Of a stretch of DNA of 64,000 nucleotides, positions 41,206 to 50,932 are shown in pieces (position 1 is the stretch's first letter; the number at the start of each line of letters is the position of its first letter). The stretch spans positions 1-64,000 of the forward strand of contig CACYRP010000031.1 in assembly GCA_902776765.1 (NCBI GenBank), given 5' to 3'. Both the position numbers and the translations under genes were made by a program. The DNA comes from Fibrobacter succinogenes (GTDB taxonomy: Bacteria > Fibrobacterota > Fibrobacteria > Fibrobacterales > Fibrobacteraceae). The notes under the pieces are model-generated. The model ran no database searches and was not told where the DNA came from. It saw only the letters and a list, made by a program, of their open reading frames with translations.

Positions 41206-44004
41206 CAAGCAATTTCACTTTTATTTTTTCTTATTGCATTTGTTGCTTGTAGTGACAGCGGGTCAAGCCATTCTAGCGAGCCAACCTCTGATAACGAAAT
41301 AGAAGGCTTCGTTCTCCTCAAAAGTGGCTCCGTTACCATTGGATCCAACGACAAAAGCTTTAAGGTTAATGAGCGCCCTGCCATGAGCGTTCTATTGGAC
41401 TATGATTTCTACATGGGCATTCACGAAGTCACTTGCGGTGATTACGCAGAAATTGCCCATAAAGCAAAACTTAAAACCTTTGGAAAATGCGAGAACGACA
41501 GCCTCCCGATTACCGATATTACTTACTACGATGCAGTCCTATTTGCGAACGCCCAAAGCAAGCAGAAAAAATACGACACAGCATACACCTACAGCAAGGC
41601 AATCTACACCAACGACGGGCATTGCACAAATTTGGAAGGATTTGCGTTTCACGCCGATGTAAAAGCATTTAGACTCCCGACTGAAGCGGAATGGATTTAC
41701 GCGGCAACACGCGCCTGGAATGTCAAGAAAAGCTGGAACAGCGGAAACTCCGAATACAAGCTACACTCCGTCTGTACCGCCGGTTCTGATTCTGCAGGTT
41801 TCTGCGACATAATCGGAAACGCCATGGAATGGGTAAATGACTGGATGGGAACTTTCCGCGACACGACAATCACCAACTACGTCGGTGCCCCCGATGGCGG
41901 AAACTTAGGAGAAAGAATTGTTAAGGGAGGTTGCTATTCTTCTTTAGATAATGAACTCAATCCCTATAGTCGTGGAGATGTCTACACAGTCACGTCTTCA
42001 ACAAAGGCCGAATACGTTGGCTTTAGACTCGCTTTCGGAAATGTACCGAACGCGCTTTGGATGGGAAATGACGGGAAATCACAAACGAAAGTCATTACGC
42101 CACTTACCGGGAGCGAAACTGTCAAAAAAGTTGTTGGATCGTACAACGTTAAACTCGCATTCCGCAATGATGTTTCCGGCAACATAGCCATCATCGACTA
42201 CCTAAACGGCACCCAGTCCGTCAAAGAAATCACAAAAGATATCAGCGCTTACCATCCCGAAATTTCACCTGATGGCAAATGGATCGCCTACTGCACGGGT
42301 TTCGAGGGAATCTCCGGGAAATCGACAATTTATGTGCAGAATATCGAAGAAGAAAAAGTCGCCCCCATAAAACTAGATGTCGAAAAAGCTGTAATTCCCC
42401 GCTGGAGAATTATCGAAAACGATACTGTAATTGTCTACGTGACCGATGCCGGCAACAACAAGGACAATTCCTGGAAATCGCAAAGCACATGGCAAGTTCC
42501 GTTCGCAAACGGAAAATTTGGAACGCCCAAAAAGCTCTTCGACGGCGCATACCACGGAGGCATCAGCGAAGACAACGCGCTCGCCGTTACGGGCGCCAGA
42601 TTGTTGCGGGCACGCATCGCTAAGAAAGGCTCATCGCTCACGAAGAACGCTCAAGACGTTGTCTGGTACGACAGCGCCCAAGCCTGCAATGCTTCGCTCG
42701 CGCAGGACGGAACAAAACGCACCGCGTTCCTCGACTTCGGCGGAAATCCCGGCAAAAAATTTGTAGGAAAGGACTACGCCACTCATGAACGAGTTTTCAT
42801 CGCAGATAGCACAGGACAATTGATTCAATCCGTCAAATCCCCCACAGGCTACTCCTTTGACCATACCGAATGGGCTACCGATGGCGAGACATCAATTATT
42901 GCGGCAACACTCACTAATATAAATGGAGCTCATACCAAAATAGCGCTTGTAAACCCAGCAGACAGCAGCGTTACTGAAATAGTCGAAGGAGAAGAACTAT
43001 GGCATCCGAACTTGTGGGTAAAAAAGAAGGCAACGAAGCTGAGTTCAAATAGTAGCAGCAGTGCAATGACCAGTTCAAGTTCAAATTTTGAACTTGATTT
43101 AGACAGTGCTGGGATGTATTACAATACTTCAGGAGCCAGTGACCGAGCTAAAGAATGGCGCTATAAAATGGAATTTCTTTGGAAGTATAGAGATACAGCA
43201 AACGTTGTTATCATTGGTTCTTCCCGTACCCTTTTTGGTATAAATCCGTTAGTATTCAACAAGCCCTATTATGCAATTAATTTAGCAATTACATCAGCTT
43301 ATCTTAAAACCTTTTATCTTTTTTTGCACAATTACATTTTACCACACATGAAAAAAATGAAAGTTGTCATAGATGATATTGATATCGACAGATGGAGTGA
43401 AATCAGTTCAGGAATTTTCGGATCTGCATACAAATCTTACCCTGGATACGTTTACGACATAAATCATAATTATTGGAAAGACGGCTATCCTGAAGGTTTA
43501 GCAGAAGCGACATACAATTCCCCCGGAGACACATTCATACAAAACTTACTACGTCCAACACGAGGAATGGATCCAACATCTACGGGAGGATGGGGAAAAC
43601 CTACAAATCCATATATACACCGAGATTCTTCCTGGTTAGTTTATCAAAAGGAAAATTACAATCAAAATTATAATTATCTCATTCAAATGATTGAAGAATG
43701 TAAAAACAAAAATATCACTTTTATAGGAGTCATAACACCTCAAAGTCCACACTATAAAAACACAGGTACTTTTGGAAAATATGGTATTCGAAGAAGCGAA
43801 GCTCCAGCACTTATAAAAAAAATCGCAGACTTACAAGATAAATACCCCAATTTTATTCTAATGGACGAAAACAAGATGGGAAACCATGACTACACAGATG
43901 AAATGGCTCACGATGAAGACCATCTTGCCCCCAAAGGCGCCGACCAGCTGACAAAACGACTTGATTCACTCATCAGGACGCTCAATATTGATTTCTCCCA
44001 TTAA
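41200..44004 (+). CDS. TIGR02171-type Fibrobacter lipoprotein: formylglycine-enzyme-like, beta-propeller-like and SGNH-like parts
   Basis: The 934-residue protein has lipobox AFVAC (about Cys17) and then: an FGE-sulfatase/SUMF1-like domain (about 35-290; MGIHEVTCGDYAEIA, FRLPTEAEWIYAATRAW, GNAMEWVNDW, YVGFRLAF); a TolB-like beta-propeller region with HPEISPDGKWIAYCTG; a Ser-rich linker near residue 620; and an SGNH-hydrolase-like C-terminus (VVIIGSSRTLFGINP, DEDHLAPKGADQL). This matches the Fibrobacter paralogous family TIGR02171 as I recall it. Function is unknown. The last third is more A+T-rich than the first two, suggesting a module joined later. The start codon lies in a predicted 15-bp RNA stem. 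Confidence 0.78.
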   Translation: MFQAISLLFFLIAFVACSDSGSSHSSEPTSDNEIEGFVLLKSGSVTIGSNDKSFKVNERPAMSVLLDYDFYMGIHEVTCGDYAEIAHKAKLKTFGKCENDSLPITDITYYDAVLFANAQSKQKKYDTAYTYSKAIYTNDGHCTNLEGFAFHADVKAFRLPTEAEWIYAATRAWNVKKSWNSGNSEYKLHSVCTAGSDSAGFCDIIGNAMEWVNDWMGTFRDTTITNYVGAPDGGNLGERIVKGGCYSSLDNELNPYSRGDVYTVTSSTKAEYVGFRLAFGNVPNALWMGNDGKSQTKVITPLTGSETVKKVVGSYNVKLAFRNDVSGNIAIIDYLNGTQSVKEITKDISAYHPEISPDGKWIAYCTGFEGISGKSTIYVQNIEEEKVAPIKLDVEKAVIPRWRIIENDTVIVYVTDAGNNKDNSWKSQSTWQVPFANGKFGTPKKLFDGAYHGGISEDNALAVTGARLLRARIAKKGSSLTKNAQDVVWYDSAQACNASLAQDGTKRTAFLDFGGNPGKKFVGKDYATHERVFIADSTGQLIQSVKSPTGYSFDHTEWATDGETSIIAATLTNINGAHTKIALVNPADSSVTEIVEGEELWHPNLWVKKKATKLSSNSSSSAMTSSSSNFELDLDSAGMYYNTSGASDRAKEWRYKMEFLWKYRDTANVVIIGSSRTLFGINPLVFNKPYYAINLAITSAYLKTFYLFLHNYILPHMKKMKVVIDDIDIDRWSEISSGIFGSAYKSYPGYVYDINHNYWKDGYPEGLAEATYNSPGDTFIQNLLRPTRGMDPTSTGGWGKPTNPYIHRDSSWLVYQKENYNQNYNYLIQMIEECKNKNITFIGVITPQSPHYKNTGTFGKYGIRRSEAPALIKKIADLQDKYPNFILMDENKMGNHDYTDEMAHDEDHLAPKGADQLTKRLDSLIRTLNIDFSH

Positions 44005-44147
44005 TCGAGTGGTAAAATTGATTCATCGCACCTGTTTTTTCTACATTTACGCCGAAAATTTAAGCAGGCACTAAATTCGCACACCCAGCGGCATCATAAA
44101 GTCGCAAGGACAAACACTGCAAGTTTCGTGCCACAAAGGGTAATAAA

Positions 44148-46607
44148 ATGAAAGTTTCTTTGAATTGGCTTAGACGCCATGTTGATCTTCCGGAATCTGC
44201 GGAAGATGTCGCAAAGGCGCTCACCTCCATCGGTCTCGAAGTTGAAGGCATGGAAGAACCGGGCAAGGTCTATGACAAATTGCTCGTTGCAAAGGTTCTC
44301 ACTTGCGATCCGCACCCGGATAGCGACCACTTGCACATCACCACAGTCAACGACGGCACGAACACAATTCAAGTTGTTTGCGGAGCCCCGAACGTCGCAG
44401 CAGGCCAGACCGTTGTTCTCGCCCCCATTGGCGCAGAACTTCCGCTCCCCGATGGCACCAAGCTCAAGATGAAGAAATCCAAGATTCGCGGTGTCGAAAG
44501 CTTCGGCATGATTTGCGCCGAAGACGAAATCGGACTTTCTGACGACCACGCGGGCATCATGGTTTTGGACGATTCCATCCCGGCAGGCACCCCGTTCGTA
44601 AGCCTCGGCATGTATGACGTTTGCTACGAATTGAACGTCACGCCGAACCGCCCGGATGCACTCAGCCACCGCGGTGTCGCACGCGAACTTGCCGCCAAGT
44701 TCAACCGCCCCCTCAAGCCGCTCGCCTATGAACTCAAGGAAGACGCCGAAGAAGCAAGCTCTGCTATTAGCCTCGAAGTTGTTCCGGGCTGCGGTTGCTC
44801 CCGCTATGTGGGCCGCGTCATCAAGGACGTGAAGGTCGAAAAGTCCCCGGCATGGCTCGCCAAGCTTTTGCACGCTGTCGGCATGAACAGCATCAACAAC
44901 GTCGTCGACATCACTAACTTTATTTTGATGGACGTCGGCCAGCCACTCCATAGCTTTGACATGGACCAGCTCCACGGCAGCAAGATCAAGGTCCGCCGCG
45001 CCGTGAAGGGCGAAAAGATCGAAACAATCGACCACACCGAACATGAACTCGTCGAAAACGACCTCGTGATTTGCGACGGTGACCGTCCCGCTTGCGTCGC
45101 AGGCGTGATGGGCGGTGTCGAATCCGAAATCGTCGATGCCACCAAGAACGTGTTCCTCGAAAGCGCCTGGTTCAACCCGACCGTTATCCGCAAGCAAGCC
45201 AAGCGCCTCTGCATCTCGACGGATTCCAGCTACCGCTTCGAACGCGAAATCGACTTCGCCACGCAGGACGAATACAGCAAGTACGCTTGCGCCATGATTC
45301 AGGAAGTCGCCGGAGGCCGCATCCTCAAGGGCTCCGTCGAATACACCGGCGAAGACCACAAGAAAGAAAATAACGTTGTCACGCTCCGCATTGCCCGCGC
45401 CGAAAAGGTCATCGGCATGAAGCTCGAAGCTGCCCAGGTCGAAAAGTACCTCACGGGCATCGCTCTCGAAGTCGTGAAGAAGGACGCCGAATCTATCACG
45501 TTCAAGATTCCGAGTTTCCGCCCGGACCTCGAACGCGAAGTGGACCTCATCGAAGAAATCGCACGTCTCGTCGGCTTTGACAACATCCCGTACAGCTTGC
45601 CGAAGTTCACGATGCAGCCGAACGAACTCCCGCCGATTGAAGTTTTGAACCGCAAGATCCGCAAGACGCTTTCTGCCATGGGCCTCCACGAATGCTTGAG
45701 CCTCCGCTTTACCAGCAAGGCCCGCACCGAAGCCCTCTTTGGCCCTGAAAGTGACGACCGTCGCAGCAAGCCAGCACTCCTTTTGAACCCGCTCAGCGAA
45801 GAACTCGGCGCTGTTCCAACATCGCTCCTCCCGAATTTGCTCAAGGCTGTTGCCGAAAACGAAAAGAACCGTCCGGGTTCTGTTCGTCTGTTCGAAGTAG
45901 CCAAGGGCCAGTTCAAGCGCGACCGCAAGGACGAACGCGATCCGGGCTTTGACGAATCCAACCTCGTCGCCCTCACCATCGCCGGTAACTTTGACACAGA
46001 TCCGCTCAACGACAAGCCGAAGCAAATTGACTTTGCCGCCTTCAAGGGCTTTGTCCAGAGCTTCTTCAAGCGCCTCGGCCTCGTTGTCGAATTCCGCGCC
46101 GCCGCAAAGCCGGAACTCTTCCTCCACCCGGGCAAGCAGGCTGAAATCGTCTGCAACGGCACGGTTCTTGGAACGATGGGCGAACTCCACCCGAACTGCC
46201 TCAAGGCTAACGAAATCAGCTACGAGACTTACGTGATGGAAGCCGACATGGACAAGATGGAACACGAAAGCCACAAGAAGATTGTGTTCCAGCCGTTCAG
46301 CCGCCAGGTGCCTTCGACCCGCGACATCTCTATCGAAGTTGCAAAGTCGATGACTCACGAAGACGTGCTCGCCCGCATCAAGGCTCTCAACCCGAAGAAC
46401 CTCGCGAAGATTACTCTCAAGAGCATCTACGAAGGCGAAAAGATTGAAGCCGGCAAGAAGAACATGGTTGAAGCCGGCAAGAAGAACATGGTTTACAGCC
46501 TCACCTACCAGGCTATGGACCGCACGCTCACGGACGACGAAGTCAACAAGGCCCACAACAAGCTCCGCGACAAGCTCGTCGCAAACGGCGACATCGTTCT
46601 CCGCTAA
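44148..46607 (+). CDS. pheT: Phenylalanine--tRNA ligase beta subunit
   Basis: The 819-residue subunit has an N-terminal tRNA-binding (EMAP-like) domain (about 40-150; VAKVLTCDPHPDSDHLHIT, VVCGAPNVAAGQ), B3/B4 editing domain (NRPDALSHRGVARELAAKF), B5, the class II-like core and a C-terminal FDX-ACB anticodon-binding domain (VPSTRDISIEV). It pairs with PheS, which is not in the window. Codon usage is strongly biased, as for a highly expressed gene. A 24-bp exact tandem duplication inserts a second EAGKKNMV in the last domain. Confidence 0.97.
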   Translation: MKVSLNWLRRHVDLPESAEDVAKALTSIGLEVEGMEEPGKVYDKLLVAKVLTCDPHPDSDHLHITTVNDGTNTIQVVCGAPNVAAGQTVVLAPIGAELPLPDGTKLKMKKSKIRGVESFGMICAEDEIGLSDDHAGIMVLDDSIPAGTPFVSLGMYDVCYELNVTPNRPDALSHRGVARELAAKFNRPLKPLAYELKEDAEEASSAISLEVVPGCGCSRYVGRVIKDVKVEKSPAWLAKLLHAVGMNSINNVVDITNFILMDVGQPLHSFDMDQLHGSKIKVRRAVKGEKIETIDHTEHELVENDLVICDGDRPACVAGVMGGVESEIVDATKNVFLESAWFNPTVIRKQAKRLCISTDSSYRFEREIDFATQDEYSKYACAMIQEVAGGRILKGSVEYTGEDHKKENNVVTLRIARAEKVIGMKLEAAQVEKYLTGIALEVVKKDAESITFKIPSFRPDLEREVDLIEEIARLVGFDNIPYSLPKFTMQPNELPPIEVLNRKIRKTLSAMGLHECLSLRFTSKARTEALFGPESDDRRSKPALLLNPLSEELGAVPTSLLPNLLKAVAENEKNRPGSVRLFEVAKGQFKRDRKDERDPGFDESNLVALTIAGNFDTDPLNDKPKQIDFAAFKGFVQSFFKRLGLVVEFRAAAKPELFLHPGKQAEIVCNGTVLGTMGELHPNCLKANEISYETYVMEADMDKMEHESHKKIVFQPFSRQVPSTRDISIEVAKSMTHEDVLARIKALNPKNLAKITLKSIYEGEKIEAGKKNMVEAGKKNMVYSLTYQAMDRTLTDDEVNKAHNKLRDKLVANGDIVLR
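46446..46493 (+). repeat. 24-bp exact tandem duplication in pheT
   Basis: The two copies (46446-46469, 46470-46493) are identical and in frame, giving EAGKKNMVEAGKKNMV in a strand-loop of the FDX-ACB domain. Confidence 0.95.
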
Positions 46608-46625
46608 TAGCGATTGCATTGCGCT

Positions 46626-46665
46626 CCCGTCATCCTCGAACGGAGTGAGGAGATCCATTATTTCT
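46626..46665. repeat. CGTCATCCTCGA...GGAGATCC-family element after pheT
   Basis: CCGTCATCCTCGAACGGAG, then TGAGGAGATCCATTATTTC. It matches, in inverse, 35500-35542, and is related to 34117, 48705, 50811 and 57086. Confidence 0.75.
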
Positions 46666-46723
46666 CGTAATTACAAAAAAGAGTTGGTCACGCGACCAAC
46701 TTTTTTTGCTTTTCAAGCAAAAT

Positions 46724-47377
46724 TCACTTTTCTAACGGCGTACCCAACAAAACCTTTTTACTCGTCAAGTTAACCATACCCGTCCAGTTGCCTGGAGTAA
46801 CCATACCCCTGTACGTCGAATTGGATTCAATTTTACCATAGCCTAGCCTTTTGCCATTCTTTGTATCATAGTAAGCAAAATTACCCTTAGCCGTTAAATA
46901 ATGTTTGTCACAGGGGACCTCCATACCTTTTACGTCGCATGTGGTCTCTTTACTCGTTCCACCAACCCAAATGCTATCTATGACTAGATAAACATCTGCC
47001 GATTTATCCATTTCGGTAACTTTCGGTACGTTTATGTTCTCATCTTTAAAAAGGGCTGGTTCAATTTTAATTTTATCCTTGGAAATTTTCTGCATGGAAT
47101 AATGGATATCGGATGTCTGGGATTCCAAGTTAGATTTAAGTTCGGCAATGAACCAGTCATTGAATTTACCGGCAAAATCCGGAAAATCGTCATCAAATTT
47201 ATTTGGATTATCTAGAACAGGTTCCGAGAACACGATGTTCACCTTAGAAGGCTTTTGTGTCCAAGATTCATCCACCGCGGTACGTGGCGAAGAAGTGAAG
47301 AACAAGGCTATCAAAGCACATCCCGTCAAGAACGGGCACGCAATGAACATTACAAGAATCGATTTCAGATTTCTCAC
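46724..47377 (-). CDS. Lipoprotein of unknown function
   Basis: The 217-residue protein has lipobox FLTGC (Cys20) and a hydrophobic stretch just after it (ALIALFF). The mature part is mixed alpha/beta with KVNIVFSEPVLDN, a pair of Cys at VKGMEVPC and WTGMVNLTSKK near the end. I do not recognise the family; it resembles small periplasmic lipoproteins of the type found beside FISUMP genes. It is convergent with pheT across a spacer with a CGTCATCCTCGA-family repeat. Confidence 0.7.
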   Translation of the reverse strand: MRNLKSILVMFIACPFLTGCALIALFFTSSPRTAVDESWTQKPSKVNIVFSEPVLDNPNKFDDDFPDFAGKFNDWFIAELKSNLESQTSDIHYSMQKISKDKIKIEPALFKDENINVPKVTEMDKSADVYLVIDSIWVGGTSKETTCDVKGMEVPCDKHYLTAKGNFAYYDTKNGKRLGYGKIESNSTYRGMVTPGNWTGMVNLTSKKVLLGTPLEK

Positions 47378-47456
47378 ACGACCTCCAATTTATTTTGAGA
47401 AAACATTACAAGTTTCCAAATTATAGAAAAATCCAATAAACAAGTAAAAAAGAAAT

Positions 47457-48134
47457 CTAGTGAGTTCCGTGTTGTTCACAAAGGATTGGAACGTTACCGC
47501 CCGACAAAATCATAGCGGCAATTGAACCATAGCAAAGACCTTTCCCGACTTTGGACATAGCCTCATTAACGTTCTTTCTATCTTCAGAGCCAATCAAAAT
47601 CGTTGGATTATGGAATCCTGCTGGAATTGTTTTCGGGCGCTCCGGAATTTCATCGCGGAACTCATTTTCAGGAGCTTTGTAAACAAAATATTTTTCATCG
47701 ATTACTGGGAGTTCATCAACCGCCGGAATTGAATCCATTTCAATTTTTCCCAACAATTTGCGAACATACAGAGAATCCGAAAAGACGTCAGGATACCCAG
47801 AGCGACAAAACCTTATCGGGAACATAAAACGAACAATAGAGTCCAAATTTTTCATCAAGATACTAGCGGCAATAGTACCAAAAGAAGCTCCCAACGGCAA
47901 AAAAGAATTATTATAACCAATCATAAAAGTACAACATTTCTCTTCATAAGACGGCATATAGAAATAAACCGCGACTGGGTCATAATTAATAGTAGGCAAA
48001 CTATCTGGCGCAACAAACTTTTTATGAGATGGCCAAAAGTGACCAGACATATCATACGGATTACCGGCGCACACCAAACAAAACGAGCATCCGACAAAGA
48101 TCGATACAGCGATAAATTTTACGAAGCCTGCCAC
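47457..48134 (-). CDS. Exported protein of unknown function
   Basis: About 225 residues with an N-terminal hydrophobic signal (FIAVSIFVGCSFCLVCAGN) that could be a signal peptide or a lipobox (SFCLVC). Its Cys-containing mature part (EEKCCTFMIGY) and a C-terminal Gly-rich hydrophobic segment (LCYGSIAAMILSGG) match no family I know. The start is likely GTG at 48134, with GGGGGAG 5 nt upstream; GTG at 48140 is the alternative. It is 22 bp after the next gene upstream, so probably cotranscribed with it. Confidence 0.6.
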   Translation of the reverse strand: MAGFVKFIAVSIFVGCSFCLVCAGNPYDMSGHFWPSHKKFVAPDSLPTINYDPVAVYFYMPSYEEKCCTFMIGYNNSFLPLGASFGTIAASILMKNLDSIVRFMFPIRFCRSGYPDVFSDSLYVRKLLGKIEMDSIPAVDELPVIDEKYFVYKAPENEFRDEIPERPKTIPAGFHNPTILIGSEDRKNVNEAMSKVGKGLCYGSIAAMILSGGNVPILCEQHGTH

Positions 48135-48156
48135 AAACACTCCCCCAAACCTTAGC

Positions 48157-48540
48157 TTAATTCAGTCCAAGCTGTTCACGTACATTCTTGATAAATTCAT
48201 ATTCTTCAGGCGATATATTCGTCCTGTTGTAGTCTTCGTGCGAAGCATTGGCAATGCGGACCATGCAATTTACCACGAGAACTTTTGAATCACGGGACTG
48301 CGACTGAAGTGCCTTGACGCAAGCCGTTGTGCGGTCACTTGCCGACTTGAAATTTGCATAAAGTTTGTTGAATTCATCCCAACTGGCGTTCGGAGTCACC
48401 TCGTCATGAATTTTGTCCAGTTCAGCACTTTCCGCTTCCGTAGCCGAAGCCGCCCCCGGCAAAAGCGGTTCATTTTCGTAATCATGCGAAAGGCAGGCCG
48501 TCTGCCAGCACAAAATCAAAAGCGCCATATCAAAATTCAT
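48157..48540 (-). CDS. Small exported protein of unknown function
   Basis: The 127-residue protein has a short hydrophobic N-terminus (MNFDMALLILCWQTAC, possibly a lipobox-like WQTAC). The mature part is helical and acidic, with the segment ASHEDYNRTNISPEEYEF. No family recognised. The ATG at 48540 has AGAGG 5 nt upstream. It is followed closely by another exported gene. Confidence 0.55.
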   Translation of the reverse strand: MNFDMALLILCWQTACLSHDYENEPLLPGAASATEAESAELDKIHDEVTPNASWDEFNKLYANFKSASDRTTACVKALQSQSRDSKVLVVNCMVRIANASHEDYNRTNISPEEYEFIKNVREQLGLN

Positions 48541-48855
48541 AAGAACCTCTGTTTGCAATTTTTCTATAAAGATACGAAAAACAATTAGCTATGGGCAATG
48601 AGGGCGCTCGTAAACTCGCTCTGAGCACGCTCCGCTTTGTGCAATACCCCATGGTTCGACAAAAGGTCACTGAGCCTGCCGAAGTGCACCAACCTTAGCC
48701 GAGCCCATCCCCCGCACCTTCACTGGATCCTTCGCTACCGCTCAGGATGACACCATCCTTCCTACTTCCTACTGTCTACTGCCTACCGCCTACTTGCACC
48801 CCAAAAAACCAAACCACCAACCACCAACCACTAACCACTTTACTATACTTTAGTC
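48541..48855. repeat. Repeat-packed spacer upstream of dnaX
   Basis: No gene in 315 bp. Contains GGTTCGACAAAAGGTCAC...TGCCGAAGTG (48651-48690), an inverted CGTCATCCTGA...GAAGGATCC element (48705-48745), and CTTCCTACTTCCTACTG and CCACCAACCACCAACCACTA arrays (48768-48840). The dnaX promoter must overlap these; TATACT at 48842-48847 is a possible -10. Confidence 0.65.
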
Positions 48856-50583
48856 ATGGCATACATCGCAATGGCGCGTAAGTGGCGCCCGCAATCATTC
48901 AGCGATATGGTCGGTCAGGAACATATCGCAAAGACTCTCGAGAACGCCATCCAAGGCGGTCGTCTCCATCATGCATTCCTTTTTACCGGCACCCGTGGTG
49001 TGGGCAAGACTACCAGCGCCCGTATCCTCGCCCGCACGCTCAACTGCAAGGGCTCTGACCCGCTGCACCCGTGCGGTGAATGCGACAGCTGCAAGGATAT
49101 CGCCGGTGGAAACCCGATGGACGTCTATGAAATAGATGCGGCCTCCAACACCAGCGTCGATAACATCCGCGATGTGATTGACCGCGTGCAGTACCCGCCC
49201 GTCATCGGCAAGTACAAAATCTTCATCATCGACGAAGTCCACATGCTTTCGACTGGCGCCTTCAACGCTCTCCTCAAGACGCTCGAAGAACCGCCCGCCC
49301 ATGTGATTTTCATCTTCGCCACAACCGAAGTCAACAAAGTTCCGCAGACGATTTTGAGCCGTGTCCAGCGCTTTGACTTCAAGCGCCTGACCGTTGACCA
49401 AATCCGCAGCCGCCTCCGCTACATCTGCGAACAAGAGGGCATCAAAGCCACCGACGAAGCTCTCGACATCTTTGCCGAAAAAGCCGATGGTTCCATGCGT
49501 GACGGCCTCACCTACTTTGACCAGGCATACGCCTTTACCGGGAACGAAATGACCGCGGAATCCGTCCGCTCCGTGCTCGGCATCCCGCCTGTAGAACTGT
49601 TCTTCTCGCTCATCCAGTCCATTGAAAACCACGATATCAAGGGTTGCTTCCGCATGGTGGATGACGCCGTGAAAATCGGTATCGAGTTCATCCCGCTGCT
49701 CGACGGCTTCGGCAAGTTCCTCCGCAACTTGCTCTACACCCGCCTTGACGCCTTCACGCCGGACGCACTCAACATCACCGAAGAACTCTACACCAAGTAC
49801 AAGAGCTGTGCACAAGGTCTTACCAACGGCGACATTCTCCGCATAAGCAAGATGCTCATCGACTTGCAAGGCACGCTCCGCTACAGTACGAACCCGCGCC
49901 TCCTCGTCGAAACGACGTTTGCCCGAATGGCCTGGCTCGACCGACTGGTCGATTTGCGAAAAGCTCTTGCAGCGATTAACGATCCTAAAAGCGCCGAAAA
50001 CGACGCGGTAAAAAAAAAAGTAACTGAAGTCAGCGCCATGATAGACGCCCAGGAAGAAGTCCAGGCGTCTTATGACGATCCCTTTGCAGGCTACGAACAG
50101 AGCGGAATCCAGGCATTCTCGCGTTACGAGATTTCTGCCGCATGGCCGTCCATTCTTTCGAACATCGCTAACGATGGGGACTACGTTTTTTCTGCCGCAA
50201 TAGCAAACACAACTCTTGAAACGGGCGACCCCGAAATGACCCCGTTCCCGATTGCACTCACGTACGCGGGCACCACAGAAAATTCCGACAACTGGGGCTA
50301 CCGCCAGATGATGGACCACCCGGAATACGTCGAACGTGTGACACGCATTTTGGAAGACCGCCTCCAGACGAAGATTGCGCTTTCCATCCGCACCCGAGCA
50401 TTCACCGAAAGCGAGCTCGCCGAACAGCGCGCTGCCAAGATGAGCCCGTACGAACTGGACTTGGAAAAGGAACCGGGGCTTGCAAAGCTCAAGCAGATGT
50501 TCGCCGCGGAACTTGTGTTCTCCAAAAAACTGAAACGCGCTACCATGGTCGCGCAGACAGACGAAGAAGACTGCGATGCGTAG
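48856..50583 (+). CDS. dnaX: DNA polymerase III gamma/tau subunit
   Basis: Clamp-loader ATPase. The 575-residue protein has Walker A FTGTRGVGKTTSA, the zinc cluster CNCKGSDPLHPCGECDSC-like element (Cys at 68, 77, 80, 83 region), Walker B IIDEVHMLS, and sensor LSRVQRFDF. Domains I-III end near residue 370, followed by a 190-residue tau-like tail ending EEDCDA. At residues 385-388 an A10 run (50010-50019) lies just after domain III. Slippage by one base in either direction reaches a stop within three codons, giving a gamma-like form of 388-390 residues. ybaB follows 349 bp later. Confidence 0.95.
   Translation: MAYIAMARKWRPQSFSDMVGQEHIAKTLENAIQGGRLHHAFLFTGTRGVGKTTSARILARTLNCKGSDPLHPCGECDSCKDIAGGNPMDVYEIDAASNTSVDNIRDVIDRVQYPPVIGKYKIFIIDEVHMLSTGAFNALLKTLEEPPAHVIFIFATTEVNKVPQTILSRVQRFDFKRLTVDQIRSRLRYICEQEGIKATDEALDIFAEKADGSMRDGLTYFDQAYAFTGNEMTAESVRSVLGIPPVELFFSLIQSIENHDIKGCFRMVDDAVKIGIEFIPLLDGFGKFLRNLLYTRLDAFTPDALNITEELYTKYKSCAQGLTNGDILRISKMLIDLQGTLRYSTNPRLLVETTFARMAWLDRLVDLRKALAAINDPKSAENDAVKKKVTEVSAMIDAQEEVQASYDDPFAGYEQSGIQAFSRYEISAAWPSILSNIANDGDYVFSAAIANTTLETGDPEMTPFPIALTYAGTTENSDNWGYRQMMDHPEYVERVTRILEDRLQTKIALSIRTRAFTESELAEQRAAKMSPYELDLEKEPGLAKLKQMFAAELVFSKKLKRATMVAQTDEEDCDA
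50008..50027 (+). promoter_or_regulatory. Candidate slippage site in dnaX (A10 run)
   Basis: Ten A residues (50010-50019). One extra A in the mRNA leads to a TGA (50025-50027); one A fewer leads to a TAA (50021-50023). No Shine-Dalgarno-like stimulator or strong downstream hairpin is obvious, so transcriptional slippage is more likely than ribosomal frameshifting. Confidence 0.6.
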
Positions 50584-50932
50584 ATAAAGGTTTTAGGTAA
50601 CAGGTATCAGGTTTTAGGTGGTTCGACAAGCTCACCAACCTTGTTAAGGTCCCTGAGCGTGCCGAAGGGGCGAATTAAACTGCGTTTTTATCGCCTAATC
50701 CCTAACCCCTAACCACTAACCACTGTTTACCAACCACTTCCTACTGTCTACTAACCCATACCTCACAACCGCAAAAAATTCTATAATTACGAACGGAAAA
50801 CAAGCCTCCGTCATCCTGACACGCAAGTGGAAGGATCCAGTAACTTTAACTGGATTGGGCTATAGCCCGACATGACGAGATGCAAAATCATAAACTAAAC
50901 CTTTAAATCACTCAAAAAGCGAGGATACTTTC
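50584..50932. repeat. Repeat-packed spacer between dnaX and ybaB
   Basis: No gene. An AGGTTTTAGGTAACAGG-type array (50588-50618) is followed by a GGTTCGACAAGCTCACCAACC element (50619-50671), then CCTAATCCCTAACCCCTAACC (50694-50715), CTTCCTACTGTCTAC, and a CGTCATCCTGAC...GGATCCAGT element (50811-50876) ending in an inverted GACATGACG. Confidence 0.75.

Noticed and set aside
44094..46658. 854-codon open frame on the minus strand
   Set aside because: It mirrors pheT exactly. The strong codon bias of pheT leaves the antisense frame open; it has no domain pattern and would start inside repeat DNA.
48895..50319. 474-codon minus-strand frame opposite dnaX
   Set aside because: Antisense shadow of a codon-biased gene whose clamp-loader motifs are unmistakable on the plus strand.
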